DNA of 35,339 bases, from positions 1 to 35,339 of the forward strand of contig RCAB01000590.1 in NCBI GenBank assembly GCA_003640385.1. The letters are read 5' to 3'. The notes beneath the pieces are model-generated. The model was given only the letters and a program-made list of their open reading frames with translations, searched no databases and had not been told where the DNA came from. This stretch comes from Setaria digitata (taxonomy: Eukaryota > Nematoda > Chromadorea > Rhabditida > Setariidae). Positions 22,087-33,040 of this stretch are shown here, piece by piece (the stretch's first letter is position 1; the number at the start of each line of letters is the position of its first letter). The position numbers and the translations under genes were made by a program.

Positions 22087-25000
22087 TTACATATTATTTA
22101 CGGGTGGTGACTTAACGTAACGATCATATGCTTCCTGGGTTGGATCAGCAGTTTCAATGGTACCATAATTAGCATTTGCAACAGAAGTTTGATTGAAAGC
22201 ATCGGTTAGTTTACTTTCACCATGATGTAGCGGTAGTCCTTGTGGTGCTATAACAAAAAAGAAAAAAGCAGGTAAAAATGTAGTAATTAGTAAAATTAAA
22301 TAAATAATCTGAAAAATAAATTTACTCATTGTTGTAAAAAGTTTATTTTACAGTAAGTAATTTGTAATTAATAATTTCCTTTAACGTAATAGCAACTGAT
22401 TCATGTATTATTTGTGATGATACTGAAATATAGTTAAGAAGATGAATTCAAAAAAAAAATGACAATAATTAATAAAATTAAATAAATAATTTGTAAAATG
22501 AATTTACTTATTATTGCAAAAGTTTATCCTACAGTAGGTAATCTGTAATTATAATAATAAGACTAATTAAATAATTAGAAAATTAGGTTTACTCATCGTT
22601 GCAAAAGTTTACTTTACAGTAAGTAATCTGTAATATAATAATTTCTTTTAGCATAACAGTAACTGATTATTAAAATCAAAAAAAAAAATAAATTAATTAA
22701 TTAAAAAACTGGAAAAAAAAAGAAGAAATACTAACCAACAGGCATATCATCATCATCATCAAAATCATGACTGTATTTAACATCATCGTATTTAAATAAA
22801 CGATTCATTCCATAATGTATAGCCAGTACAAGAAGTGCAATAACTGAGTAGATTTGAAATGTTAATCGTGTTCCTGTAAATTACAATTAAATTATGAAAT
22901 GAATTTCAATTGAAATTTTAACTGTTTCTTTCTTTTGTAAAAATCATTTAATGAATAAATTTAAATTAAGCAAAAATTTATGCAATTAATTCAATAAAAT
23001 ATCCAAAAGATATATCAACATCTATAGCATTTGGAAATATTAGGAAGGATATATGTATAAGAGATGCAATTTGATAACTAATACTTTTTACATAGAAAAA
23101 AATTAAACTTTTGTTAATTAAAAAATTATATTGAAAGATTGAAATTTTTGTTAAAAAGTTTTGTTAATTAAAACCATTATATTGAAAAATTGAATGGCAC
23201 AATTTATTAAATTAAATTAACAAAGAATTGTATTATTTTATTTCATAAAATTTTATTATGTGCATGGAAGTTGCATGTAAAATTTCTATTAGATGCAATT
23301 ATTAATGTAAAATAAATCATTAAATTTGAATGGTTTAATTAACAAAACAATGAAGTCTTTTTTTTTTTTTTTTTTTTGTTTAGAAAAGAGTAAGAAAAAA
23401 TAGAATTACTAAATGAAGTTTTTGAGTAATTTTTAAGAATTTTTATCACATATTTTTTCTTTTCTTCTCTTCTTTTTTTCTTTCTCTGATTGATAAAATT
23501 TCTGAAATTTACAAAAAAAAAAAAATGCTTTTAAAATTGATTTAAATTCAAAAAAAAAAAAATGTTTATAATACCAGCCGATTTGATAATACAACCACCA
23601 ATAATACTTCCAAATCCTCTTCCAATTCCATGATATAAAAGCATTAAAAGTGTTTGTGCGGTTTGTTTTAATTGTGGTGGTGCTATTAGTGAAATGTATG
23701 ATGATGCTGATGCCCATGTTGTTGCAAGTGTTAAACCTTAAAAAATTTTTAAATTTCTGAAAAAAAAAAAAAAAACTTCAATTAAATTATTTAGAATAGA
23801 AATTTTTAACAAAAAAATAACAAATCATTTCATTAGGTTTTAGAAATTAAAATTAAATCTTAAATAGTGAAAATTTTGAGAAAAGAGAGAAAAAACAAAA
23901 AGATAACCTTGTAATGCTTGTAATGGAAGTACCATCCATGGATTTGTGAGTAAACTAATTATAAAGAAACGAATCACATTGGCTAGTAGACAAATATCTA
24001 TTAACTGAAAAAAGAAAGGAAGAAAATCCAATGATATTATATAAAAAAGATTTTTTTATTCCGAAATTTTCTGCATATTTTAATTATAATTTTATATACT
24101 TTTTAAGTTTAAATACAATAATTAACACTTCTCATACATTTTCAATTCTAACAGTTTACCTTACTTATTTTGTAGTCAAGAAAAAAACTCTTCCAATTTT
24201 ATCATACGCGCAAAATGATTAATTCAATAATTATCTAGTTTGAATTTATTTCTTGTTTTTAATTCTTTCGCCTGATAAAATAAAATAACGGTTATTTTAA
24301 CACTGTGACCTCGCTATTCATAAAAAGACAATTACAGTGTTCTGATCAATTCCATAATTATACTAATAATTAACCCTAATTAATATTAATATGTTCTGTC
24401 TAATTTACCTTAATGTGCCCAAATTTATTAATCAATTGAAAGCAATAAAAATGAGCAGCAATTTCGGTACCATGATTAACCACCGATGCAACACCAAATA
24501 AAATTGGTGAGCCACCAAAATCCTAGAATTTTTTCAAAAATTTCAAACACAAAATTAAAAATTAAATGTTTAAAAAATTCAAATTTTCTGAAAAAAATTT
24601 TTTTTATTAACTTAAAGTATTGGATAATTATGATAACTTTTCAGACAGTTAAAAGTTTTCAAACTAGTACATTATATATTAAATTGACTTAATAATCATT
24701 ACTGCAACTAATTGATACAAATTTTATTACTATTGTTGCAAAATGTTTATTTTTTCATCATTATTTTAAAGTTTATTATCTACAACTAGACAAAAACATC
24801 CTGCATTGTAAAAAAAAAAAAAAAAAAAAAACGAAAAAATATTTCTACGTCAAATTATACTCAAAATTTGAAAATGCACTCTAATATCTTAACTTTTTGA
24901 AGTTTCATGTATGCATTAATAAATTGCTTAAAAATCTTTTGAAATATGCTTTAACATTGTAACTATTATGTATACATAGGAGATGAATTAATATTTCAAA

Positions 25001-28000
25001 TAATTCAACACTTTTTTATTATTTTTGAAAAAATTAATTTTAATTTAAACAAATGCTTTTTCATACTGTAGTTTCTGTGCACATATAGGAAATGGATTAT
25101 CATTTCAAGTAATTTAATTCATTTTAACTGCATCTTTTACTCGGTTTATTTCCGCACATCATTTAAGTTCTTGTCTTCAGCTAATGAGTAATAGAGAGTT
25201 TCGAAAAAAATAAATTTTAATTTAAAGACATACATGTTTTCACATTGAAGTTTCTATGCATATATAAGAAAGTGATTTAGTATTTCTTGTTTTTGCATAA
25301 CATACTCATTTTTATCCTCAACTAATAAGTAAAATATAAAATAATTTCTTTTGGAAAGTTTTGAAAAAAAAAAAAAAAAAAAATCTAACAGTAAAATAAA
25401 TGAAAGAAATTTTCTTTTCTCTTAAATTCTAACTTGTAGATGCCAAAAAAGGAAGGCAAAAATGATTCCGGCACCAAAACCGATCGTTGTTACAGCCAAT
25501 AAATAAAATGCTGCATGACCACGAAATAATGCTTTAATTGTTGGACACCATTGCGCATCACCCTCCGAATGTTCCAACTTTAATCAGAGAAAATGATGCG
25601 CATAACTGATAAGAATGTAATGATTAAAAAAAAACTGAGAAAGTGATACTGATAAAAGAAAGAAGAACTGATAAGTTAGATTTTCTTTTTTTTGATTAAA
25701 AAAAAAATTTTTCTTCGATAACAATTAATTAATTAAGTTAAAAGTTCAGCTCTCTCTTTTCTTTCATTAAAGTGAGAAATAAAATTGAAAAGGTAAAAAT
25801 GAGAAAACGAACAGGTAATTGCCGTATTCGAGCTTTTTCAGCTACTGCTGGAGCAATTTCATCAATTCTTGTCTCAATTACCGTACATGCTGCTTCATCT
25901 GGACGTTGTTCACTACCAAAGCGAAATTGTGTAGCTATGAAAAATTCCATTTTATTTAATTATTTTTTTGTTTTTTTTTTTTTTTTTTTATGCGTAAAAT
26001 TTTAATTTAAAACAAAAGAAAAAAGGGAAGAAAAAAATTTTTTGTAAAATTTTTTTTTTTTTTTTTTTGCACAGAAATTATACTTTTTGAATTATAATTA
26101 TTATGAATGAATCGAAAAAAAATTTCATTCATTTATTTAACTCCTTTTTTTTCTTTTTATTTCCTTTTATTAATTAATTAATTAATTAATTTGCTTTTTT
26201 TTTTTTTTTTTGGAAAAAATTTGCTTTTTACCAATAACCATTGCGCCAAGCATAAATAGCGAATATGCAACAAAACATAGTGTATAGTTCTTTTCGGTGG
26301 TATTTTTTGTTGGACATGGATGATTTCGGAATGTTTCCGAATAATCCAAACCGATACCCATGATGAACATTGCGAAGCCCCAGCCGAAACTTCCAAGAAG
26401 TCGAATTGTTCCGAACTGTAGAATTGTGTTAGGTTTTATTTGCCCATATTATAAATGCATTTTATAAGAAATATTAATTAAAATCAATCAATTAATTTCT
26501 TTTCTATTTTTTTTTTTAATCAGTGATATAATTTATAAAATTTTATAAAGAAAATGACACTTAATAAGAAGTGGCTCTTTTTCTATCTTTTTTTTTTCTT
26601 TTTTTTTTTTTTAAGTTAAAATTCTTAAATATTTGAGTGGGTGTGTGTGTGTGTGTGTTGTGTATTATAATTTGCTTTAAATTTTAACAAATTTTTATTT
26701 TTCTATTTTAACATGAAAATTTAAAGAAAAAAAAAACAGAGTGTTCATTTTAATTTTAATTCGGTTAAGGAAGAAAAATTTGCGCAAAATATAGTATTTA
26801 ATTATGCTAAAGTCATTTTGCAACTAAATATGATAATGAGTAATTCCAGTCCATGGATAATTGAATACCTGTTTTGGATTATCAGAAACATAAGTTAATG
26901 TAACGCTGTCTGCTAAAGCAAGACTTGGTGAACTGAAAAATTCACCTAATACGACAAGTAATAGTAAAAGAAGGAATACCTGAAAGTTAATTAAATTAGA
27001 ACATCATATTTAGCATGATGCAATTCAAATTTAACGGAGAATGATTTTTAAAGAAAACTGAAATTATTTCTCAATCAAAAGGTATAAAATAAAAGACAGT
27101 TTAAATGATTTGAGATTAATTTCTTTATAATTTCATTTTCATTTCATTGGCTTTTGTAATCGAATGGCATCATTTCTTAGGTATCCAAAATTTATATTGT
27201 AAAAAAAAGAGGAAGAAATGTAAGAAAATAAAACAGAAAAAAAAAAAACAATTATTTTAAGTAGTGGAAAAGAAATTTGAGAACCAAGTTTTCAAACTTA
27301 ATTTTTTTTTTTTTTTAATTTCATAATTTTTATAAATGTGGAGTGTATTTAAAAATTTGCAAAATTGAAATGAAGAGACATGTAAAAAAGTGGTGACGAA
27401 AAAAAAAAACGAAACTAATTAAAGAGATTTAATAATTTTATCCTCCCTGAGGTTCATTATGCATAAATGCCTACTTATCTGAATTATAATTATCCAAGTT
27501 AATTATTTCAGTGATGAATTAATCTTAAATTGCGTGTGTTAGCAAGTTTATTTTTTTGTTTTTCATTAAAAACTAGATAAAACTAGCTTTTAATAATTAG
27601 CTTTTCAATTTCTCTAATCTTAGTTTATCTTCTTCTCATTTTAAAATGAAAAAAAAAAAAAAAAAATCCTAAACTTACTTGCTCTACTGCTGGTTTTCGA
27701 TAAACCCGTGTACTATGTGGTGGACTAACCAAAGTACCATATAAATCTTCATCATAATTGCATACCTGTAGCATACCTTTACTACAGTACGATTAAAATT
27801 TATGTTTTTTTCTTGCAGTAAGTTAGCTTAAGCTTTTTACAGTAAGCTCTATAAAAATAATTAATTAGTTTTACAAATTAAAGAGAAATATTTCAAGTTC
27901 ATTTTGATATATGTAAAACAGTAGCTAAAATAATCTTAATCAAATTAATTTTTGATTTTAGATTATTGAGTTAATTATATTAAAGCTACTTGAGTATTGC

Positions 28001-30135
28001 AGTACAGTTACATGCGAAAAATGTTTTAAAACTGAGTTAATTATGCTAAGACTACTTTAAGACTGAGGCGCAATTACTTGTACACTTAACAACTAACAAA
28101 AGCTAAGCAAAATATATATACCTTAAAATATTATATCAATCAAAAATAATTCAATTTTATGAAAAAAAAAAATGATAAAATATGTTATTTAGTTTTATGA
28201 AAAGTGGAATGTTGATAATGATAATGATAATGATAGAGGTGTTACCTTATCTTTAGTTAATGCAAGTGGTGCAAGTCCTGGTACAATATCGTCGTCCTTA
28301 TTATAAGAGCTCAAATCAATGATTGTCTCAAGAATTGCTTCAAATAAATAATTAATATTAAGTAAAAAAAAAATTATTGAAATACTTCATGTGATTCTTC
28401 TACAAAATATTTAAAGGGAAGAATTTCAAAAAAAAAACAAACAAACAAATAAATGTAAAAAGAATCAGAAAAGTTTTAAAAATTAGAAAAACAAAAAAAA
28501 AAAGTTATTGTGAAAAGAAAGGAAAAAAAAAAGTTTTACATTTATAAATGAAAGTATTTAAATTTTACAGTTTGAATGAAAATTACTACAGTGCTTAGAA
28601 AATCAAATTGACCAATATTTTTTATCGAAATAATTTAAATTTTCCTACATCTAACACAATAGTTATTGCTAAACTTAGGATTGATAAGAATATTAATTTA
28701 TCAAAAAATTATATCAAATTATCATCATATCTCTCTATTTCGTCGAATGACACATACGCGAGGTGTCACGCTTTCTTCGACCAATTCCGGTTGCTTTTTT
28801 GAGATATCCCAATGCACCACCGCGAACGATTTGTCCCGCGGGTTCAAGATACAAACATTTTGTTGTAACATTTATTGGTTTTACCACACAGTACGGTGTT
28901 AATGGCTGAACAAATCCAATTGCTAATGTTGAAATGATAAATGATGCCAATGAAAATTCCAATAATAATTTTCCCTGAAATTAAAAAATGAAAAAAGAAA
29001 AAAAAAAATTCTTTTGTTAAAGCTTTTTTTTTGTTGTTTTTGTTTGCTTGTTTTCATGCTTTTGCTTAAAATTTAATTTCTTTCTTTGTAATAGCTCAAA
29101 AAGTCTTGCTTAATATGTCTTTTCTTTTTTATTTTCCCTTCAAAATTAAACAAAAATTTGAAAAAAAAAAAAAGGAAAAAAAACTGTTGCTGAAACTGTT
29201 GTATTTTTTTTTTTATTTTTTCCTTCAAAAAGAATACATTGAAAAAAAAATTAGTAGAAACTGAAATTTCTTTTTTTTTTTTTTTCATAGTTAAATTCTT
29301 AATAATTGAGGAATAAATATCGATCAATTAGGAAAAATTTGAGATTCGAGAAGTGACAACGATAATGGAACATTTAAAGTTGCCAGAAAGAAAACTTTCA
29401 ACAATGATAAGTGCAAGTGATAAGAGATTCTCAAAAACAAAATAGTAGAAGAAGTGTGACAGTAATTCTTTAAATAATTATTCGAAATATAATTTATATA
29501 ATAAAATGTTTTGTATTTTTCAAATATAATTGTGATTTTGTCGTTCAGTAAATGAAAAAGCGAAGAAAGTTTTGGAGAGGGAAAGGATAAAATTACGAAA
29601 TAGGATAGAAAATAATGAATTAATTACAAAGTTTGAACAGATCTCAAAAGCTTTTATATGATACTTGAAAAAGAAAAGCTGATAATATGAGACGACAATT
29701 GAAATGGTACTTGAAATATATATATGTATATATTTAATATGTATTATATAATATGTAATATATGATAATAGTAAAATAGAACATTAATATTGTTGTCGAA
29801 TGATCATTTCAGTGGAATTCAAATATAATTATTGTATTAATTAAACCCAATATTACATTTACCTTCCTGAATTTACTTGCAAAACTGCTCCAAAATGGAC
29901 GTGCAGCAAATTCTACCAGAGGTCGAGCGCCAAGTAAAATACCCGCCTGTGAAGCATTCATTCCAAGCTGCTTGAAGTAAATGGCCAACAAAGGGAACAG
30001 TGAGCCAAATGAGGCGAAATAAAAAATATAAAAGAGCCTAGCAATAACTAGGTCACGTTGATATACATGGCCAAAGATACGAATAGTTCGAGTAGAAGTA
30101 GTAGTAGTACCATAACCATTACCATCTTCTTCCAT
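22087..30135 (-). CDS. MFSD6-like major facilitator superfamily transporter
   Basis: Thirteen coding exons: 30135-29863, 28974-28758, 28337-28246, 27765-27679, 26979-26869, 26415-26232, 25934-25813, 25577-25434, 24522-24409, 24004-23908, 23736-23575, 22873-22736, 22247-22087. They give 633 aa. The first membrane segments (ARLFYIFYFASFGSLFPLL, then YFKQLGMNASQAGILLGARP) carry the MFSD6/MFS_1-like signature, with RPFWSSFASKFRK as the loop 2-3 motif. Later pieces include FGTIRLLGSFGWGFAMF, a charged central loop, FAFLFWHLQDFGGSPILFG and HGIGRGFGSIIGG, all typical of this family. After TM2 comes a long loop with an NVT glycosylation sequon and an RRKRD furin-like site. The C-terminus is acidic (DFDDDDDMPVG), then polar. 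The substrate is unknown. I start at the in-frame ATG at 30135; the 5' side is purine/pyrimidine simple sequence. Introns are AT-rich, with T-runs and repeats. Confidence 0.88.
22282..22664. repeat. three diverged copies of an ~80-120 bp intronic repeat
   Basis: The core TTTACTCATTGTTGTAAAAA, followed by GTTTATTTTACAGTAAGTAA and TTTGTAATTAATAATTTCCT, occurs around 22320-22404. It recurs around 22502-22555 and 22588-22672 with about 80-90% similarity by eye. Copies 1 and 2 also share the upstream AAATTAAATAAATAAT. All lie in the last intron of the MFSD6-like gene. Confidence 0.7.
24870..25290. repeat. diverged intronic repeat family, about four copies
   Basis: Segments starting near 24873, 24946, 25053 and 25230 share a pattern ATGCTTTTTCA...GTAGTTTCTGTGCACATATAGG...ATTTCA with substitutions and small gaps. 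The last two copies also share AATTTTAATTTAAA upstream and are about 176 bases apart. They lie in the intron between transporter exons 8 and 9. Confidence 0.5.
26167..26191. repeat. (TTAA)n microsatellite
   Basis: Six uninterrupted TTAA-type units within the intron just downstream (minus strand) of transporter exon 6. Confidence 0.85.
26641..26658. repeat. (GT)9 microsatellite
   Basis: Nine GT dinucleotides in the transporter intron between exons 5 and 6; a likely polymorphic marker. Confidence 0.9.
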
Positions 30136-30639
30136 TTTTTCGATTTCCTTTTTCTTCAAAGTCTTTTTTTTTTTCTCTTTTTTTTTTTTATCAAATTTTT
30201 CTTTTTAACTTAAATCATTTGTTTTATAAGGAGAGGGAAAAGTAATAACAGCAAGCGATATATGGCTAGCCAAAACTTAACATTAGCCATCGATTTTGTT
30301 CATTGAGGCAATTTTATTGGGAAGCATTTTAGCCTTCTCTAACCAACCTTAGGCTCTTTTTTCGAATGAAATTTTCTTAAGCAAAGTAAGCCTTAGGCTT
30401 ATTTGCTGATTGAAGTGATAGAGAGAAAAAAGAAAGAGGGGAAAGAGATGGGGAAGAGAGAGTGAGTGAAATTTTAGTAAAAATGATGAAAAAGAAGATG
30501 AAAAGTAGCTTTTCCTACGGAACTTATTTGCTTCGAAATGCATCAAATGTTCAACTTTTAGCTAGAGGGAAATAGTGTTACACTGATAAGAAAAGTAAAA
30601 AAAAATTTAAAAAATATCATTTATCAAGAAATGAAATCA

Positions 30640-30735
30640 ATGAGAGGGAGAAAGAAAGAGGGAGAGAGAGAGAGAGAGAGCGTGGAAGCGAGAAAAACAC
30701 GAGAGTGAGCGAAAAGAGAGAGAGAAAGAAACTTT
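30640..30735. repeat. (GA)n purine tract
   Basis: Uninterrupted GA repeats at 30661-30680 are flanked by GAGAGGGAGAAAGAAAGAGG and similar sequence. On the transporter's sense strand this is a polypyrimidine tract about 500-600 bp upstream of its ATG. Confidence 0.8.
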
Positions 30736-30893
30736 TTACTTGCTTACTGTTAAATAAATCTTCATCAATTTTTGCAAATTTTGTCTAGTCATCATCAAAT
30801 TTTCCATTTTGCTTATGAAAATCTATAGAATCAAGACAGGAATGGAGAGAGAGAGAAAGAGGGATGAAAAGTAAAATAGAATGAAATGAAATG

Positions 30894-30930
30894 AATTGAA
30901 AAAATAAAATAAAATAAAATAATAATAATT
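30894..30930. repeat. (AAAAT)n / (AAT)n microsatellite
   Basis: AAAATAAAATAAAATAAAAT is followed by AATAATAATAATT, within the purine-rich region. Confidence 0.8.
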
Positions 30931-31225
30931 GAAATCTTAGAGAAAGAGAGAAATAAACGAGTGAAGTGGGGAAAAACAAAGTGAACGAAAAGAAAAGATA
31001 AGAAAAGAAAAAAAAAGACAAAAGGAAATGGCAGCATGGTATTTTGTAAAACATGAAACGAATTAATTAAAGTATTTAAAAAGTTACTAAATCACTTGGA
31101 AGTTCATTTCATTTCATCGCCATTTTGTTAGCATAACAACAAAATTCACTCATTTATTTATTTGTTTTTTTGTAATTACTAAAAATTTCATTTCTTTCCA
31201 AACAATTTGAAATGAAATTAGTTAA

Positions 31226-31256
<31 letters not shown>

Positions 31257-33040
31257 GAATATTAGGAAAAAGTGAAATGGAAAAAAAAAAAAGAGGCATA
31301 ATGTTATTAAATAGCTTTAATTTTTTTTTTTTTTTTTGGAAAAATTATTTTATAGCATTTAAATTGGTTTTTTTTTTCTCTTAAAAAAAAAAAAAAAAAA
31401 ATCAAATTAGATATGAATCCTGCTATGAATATTAGCAAAAGGTAAGCTAAGATTTTCATTCTGTGATTTACCTTCAGTTTGAAATTTGAAGAGGTAAAAT
31501 TAGAATTTTCTTTATAAAATTGAAGAATGTAGTATCATTTTTCGTTTTTAAATGTTTAATTAGGATTCGTTCTGAATTTTCTTGCCTCAACTAGATGGTA
31601 TTTTTTTCTTTTTTCTTTTTTTCAATAAAAAATTAAATTAAGATTCTCGTTTTGATTGAAGGATTTCTGTTCAATTCTCATTCTATGCAAAAGATATAAA
31701 TTTTTTTCTTTGTTTTTTTTTTTTTTTTTTCAGTAAAAATTAAATTGTTATCTCTCACTGTAAATAGAAAGATGCTCTAATTAATTCCTAACAATAAAAA
31801 TTGCATTAAAATTCTCATATGAAACGAATTTGGTGCATATTTTTTGTTGTAAAAAAAAAAAAAAAATCAAATAAATAATTTAATTAGTTGCTTTTGTTTT
31901 GTTCTTTATATTTTTTTCCGTTAACTCAATGATAGCACTGAATCGTTTCCGTTCAAAAATTTCTTAAAATTTACTTATTTCTTTTTTTTGCTTATCAAAT
32001 TAAAAAAACTTTCATGATGTTCTTTATCAACACACATATTTCTTATGGAATTTTTCAACTGTTTTTGCTACAAAATTGCAAATTTTTTCTTCAGTAATTA
32101 AAATGATAATGTACACATTTCGATTAATAACAGCAAACTAAATGGCGAAAGTTAGAGTGTATTTTTCACATATGTGATCGTTTTAAATTAAATTTGGGTT
32201 AGTTTTAAATTGCTAAAAGAAAGAGAGAAAAAAAAATGTTAACAAAGTTTTTCCACTCTTTTTTTTTTTTTTTTTTCATGAAAAATACTTCCTTTTTTTT
32301 TTTCGTTTTTTTTTTCGTTGCTGAATGAGAAAGGAACAGAAACTTAGTTCGGACATGTCCTAAATTATAAATTAGGCTATTGATTTTACATTTTCTTGAT
32401 TAATGCTAAAATCTTTGCATTCCTAAATTAGTGGAAAAAATAAATAAATAAATAACAGAGTTATCAATAAGAATGAAAAAGGACCCAAAAAAAAAATATA
32501 TATATATATTCTTTTTAATGAATTAGAGAAAAAAAAAATAAGAATGGATGTGAAAAAAATACGGTATTTTTTTTTTTTTTTTTTTATTATTTGATGTAAT
32601 AATTCTTTTTAACTTATTTGAAATTTCATGCAATTAAAAAATTTCACTTTGAACTTTTTATTCCATTTTCAACGAACTACATATCGAGCAAAAATTTATA
32701 ATAATTATTTGAAAAAAGAAAAACTAATTTAAACATAAATTTCTTCCGAAATTTAATTTTTTGCTAATCGATCAAATAAGATAAGTTGAAATGCGCATAT
32801 CACACTAGTACATAGATACTTTAAATAAATTTTTTTATTTCTACAACATCAAAAGAAAAAAAGAAACATACAAACAATGGAAAAAGGAAAGTTTTTTTTA
32901 GAAAAAAAAAAAATGAAAATGAAAATTTGCTTAAAATTCAAAAAAGAAAAAAAATTGTTTATATGCTCATTTTCATAATACACTGGAAATTTTAAATTAC
33001 AATTATTCATACAATAGCAAAATTATTGTTAGTAAAATTT

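Larger units (their letters stand above)
30136..33040. other. repeat-rich intergenic region upstream of the transporter
   Basis: About 2.9 kb with no convincing gene. 30420-31020 is strongly purine-rich on the plus strand (GAGA, GAAA and AAAAT repeats). 31200-32600 carries many T or A runs of 10-25 bases. Open frames here are only translations of simple sequence. It should hold the transporter promoter and the receptor 3' UTR. Confidence 0.55.

Noticed and set aside
29073..29327. 84-codon minus-strand open frame in the transporter intron
   Set aside because: Lys/Phe/Gln translation of poly-A and poly-T runs; it lies between two well-supported transporter exons.
30785..31054. Two overlapping hydrophobic minus-strand open frames
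   Set aside because: Phe/Leu/Ser-rich peptides are exactly what the purine-rich plus strand encodes in reverse; no other support.
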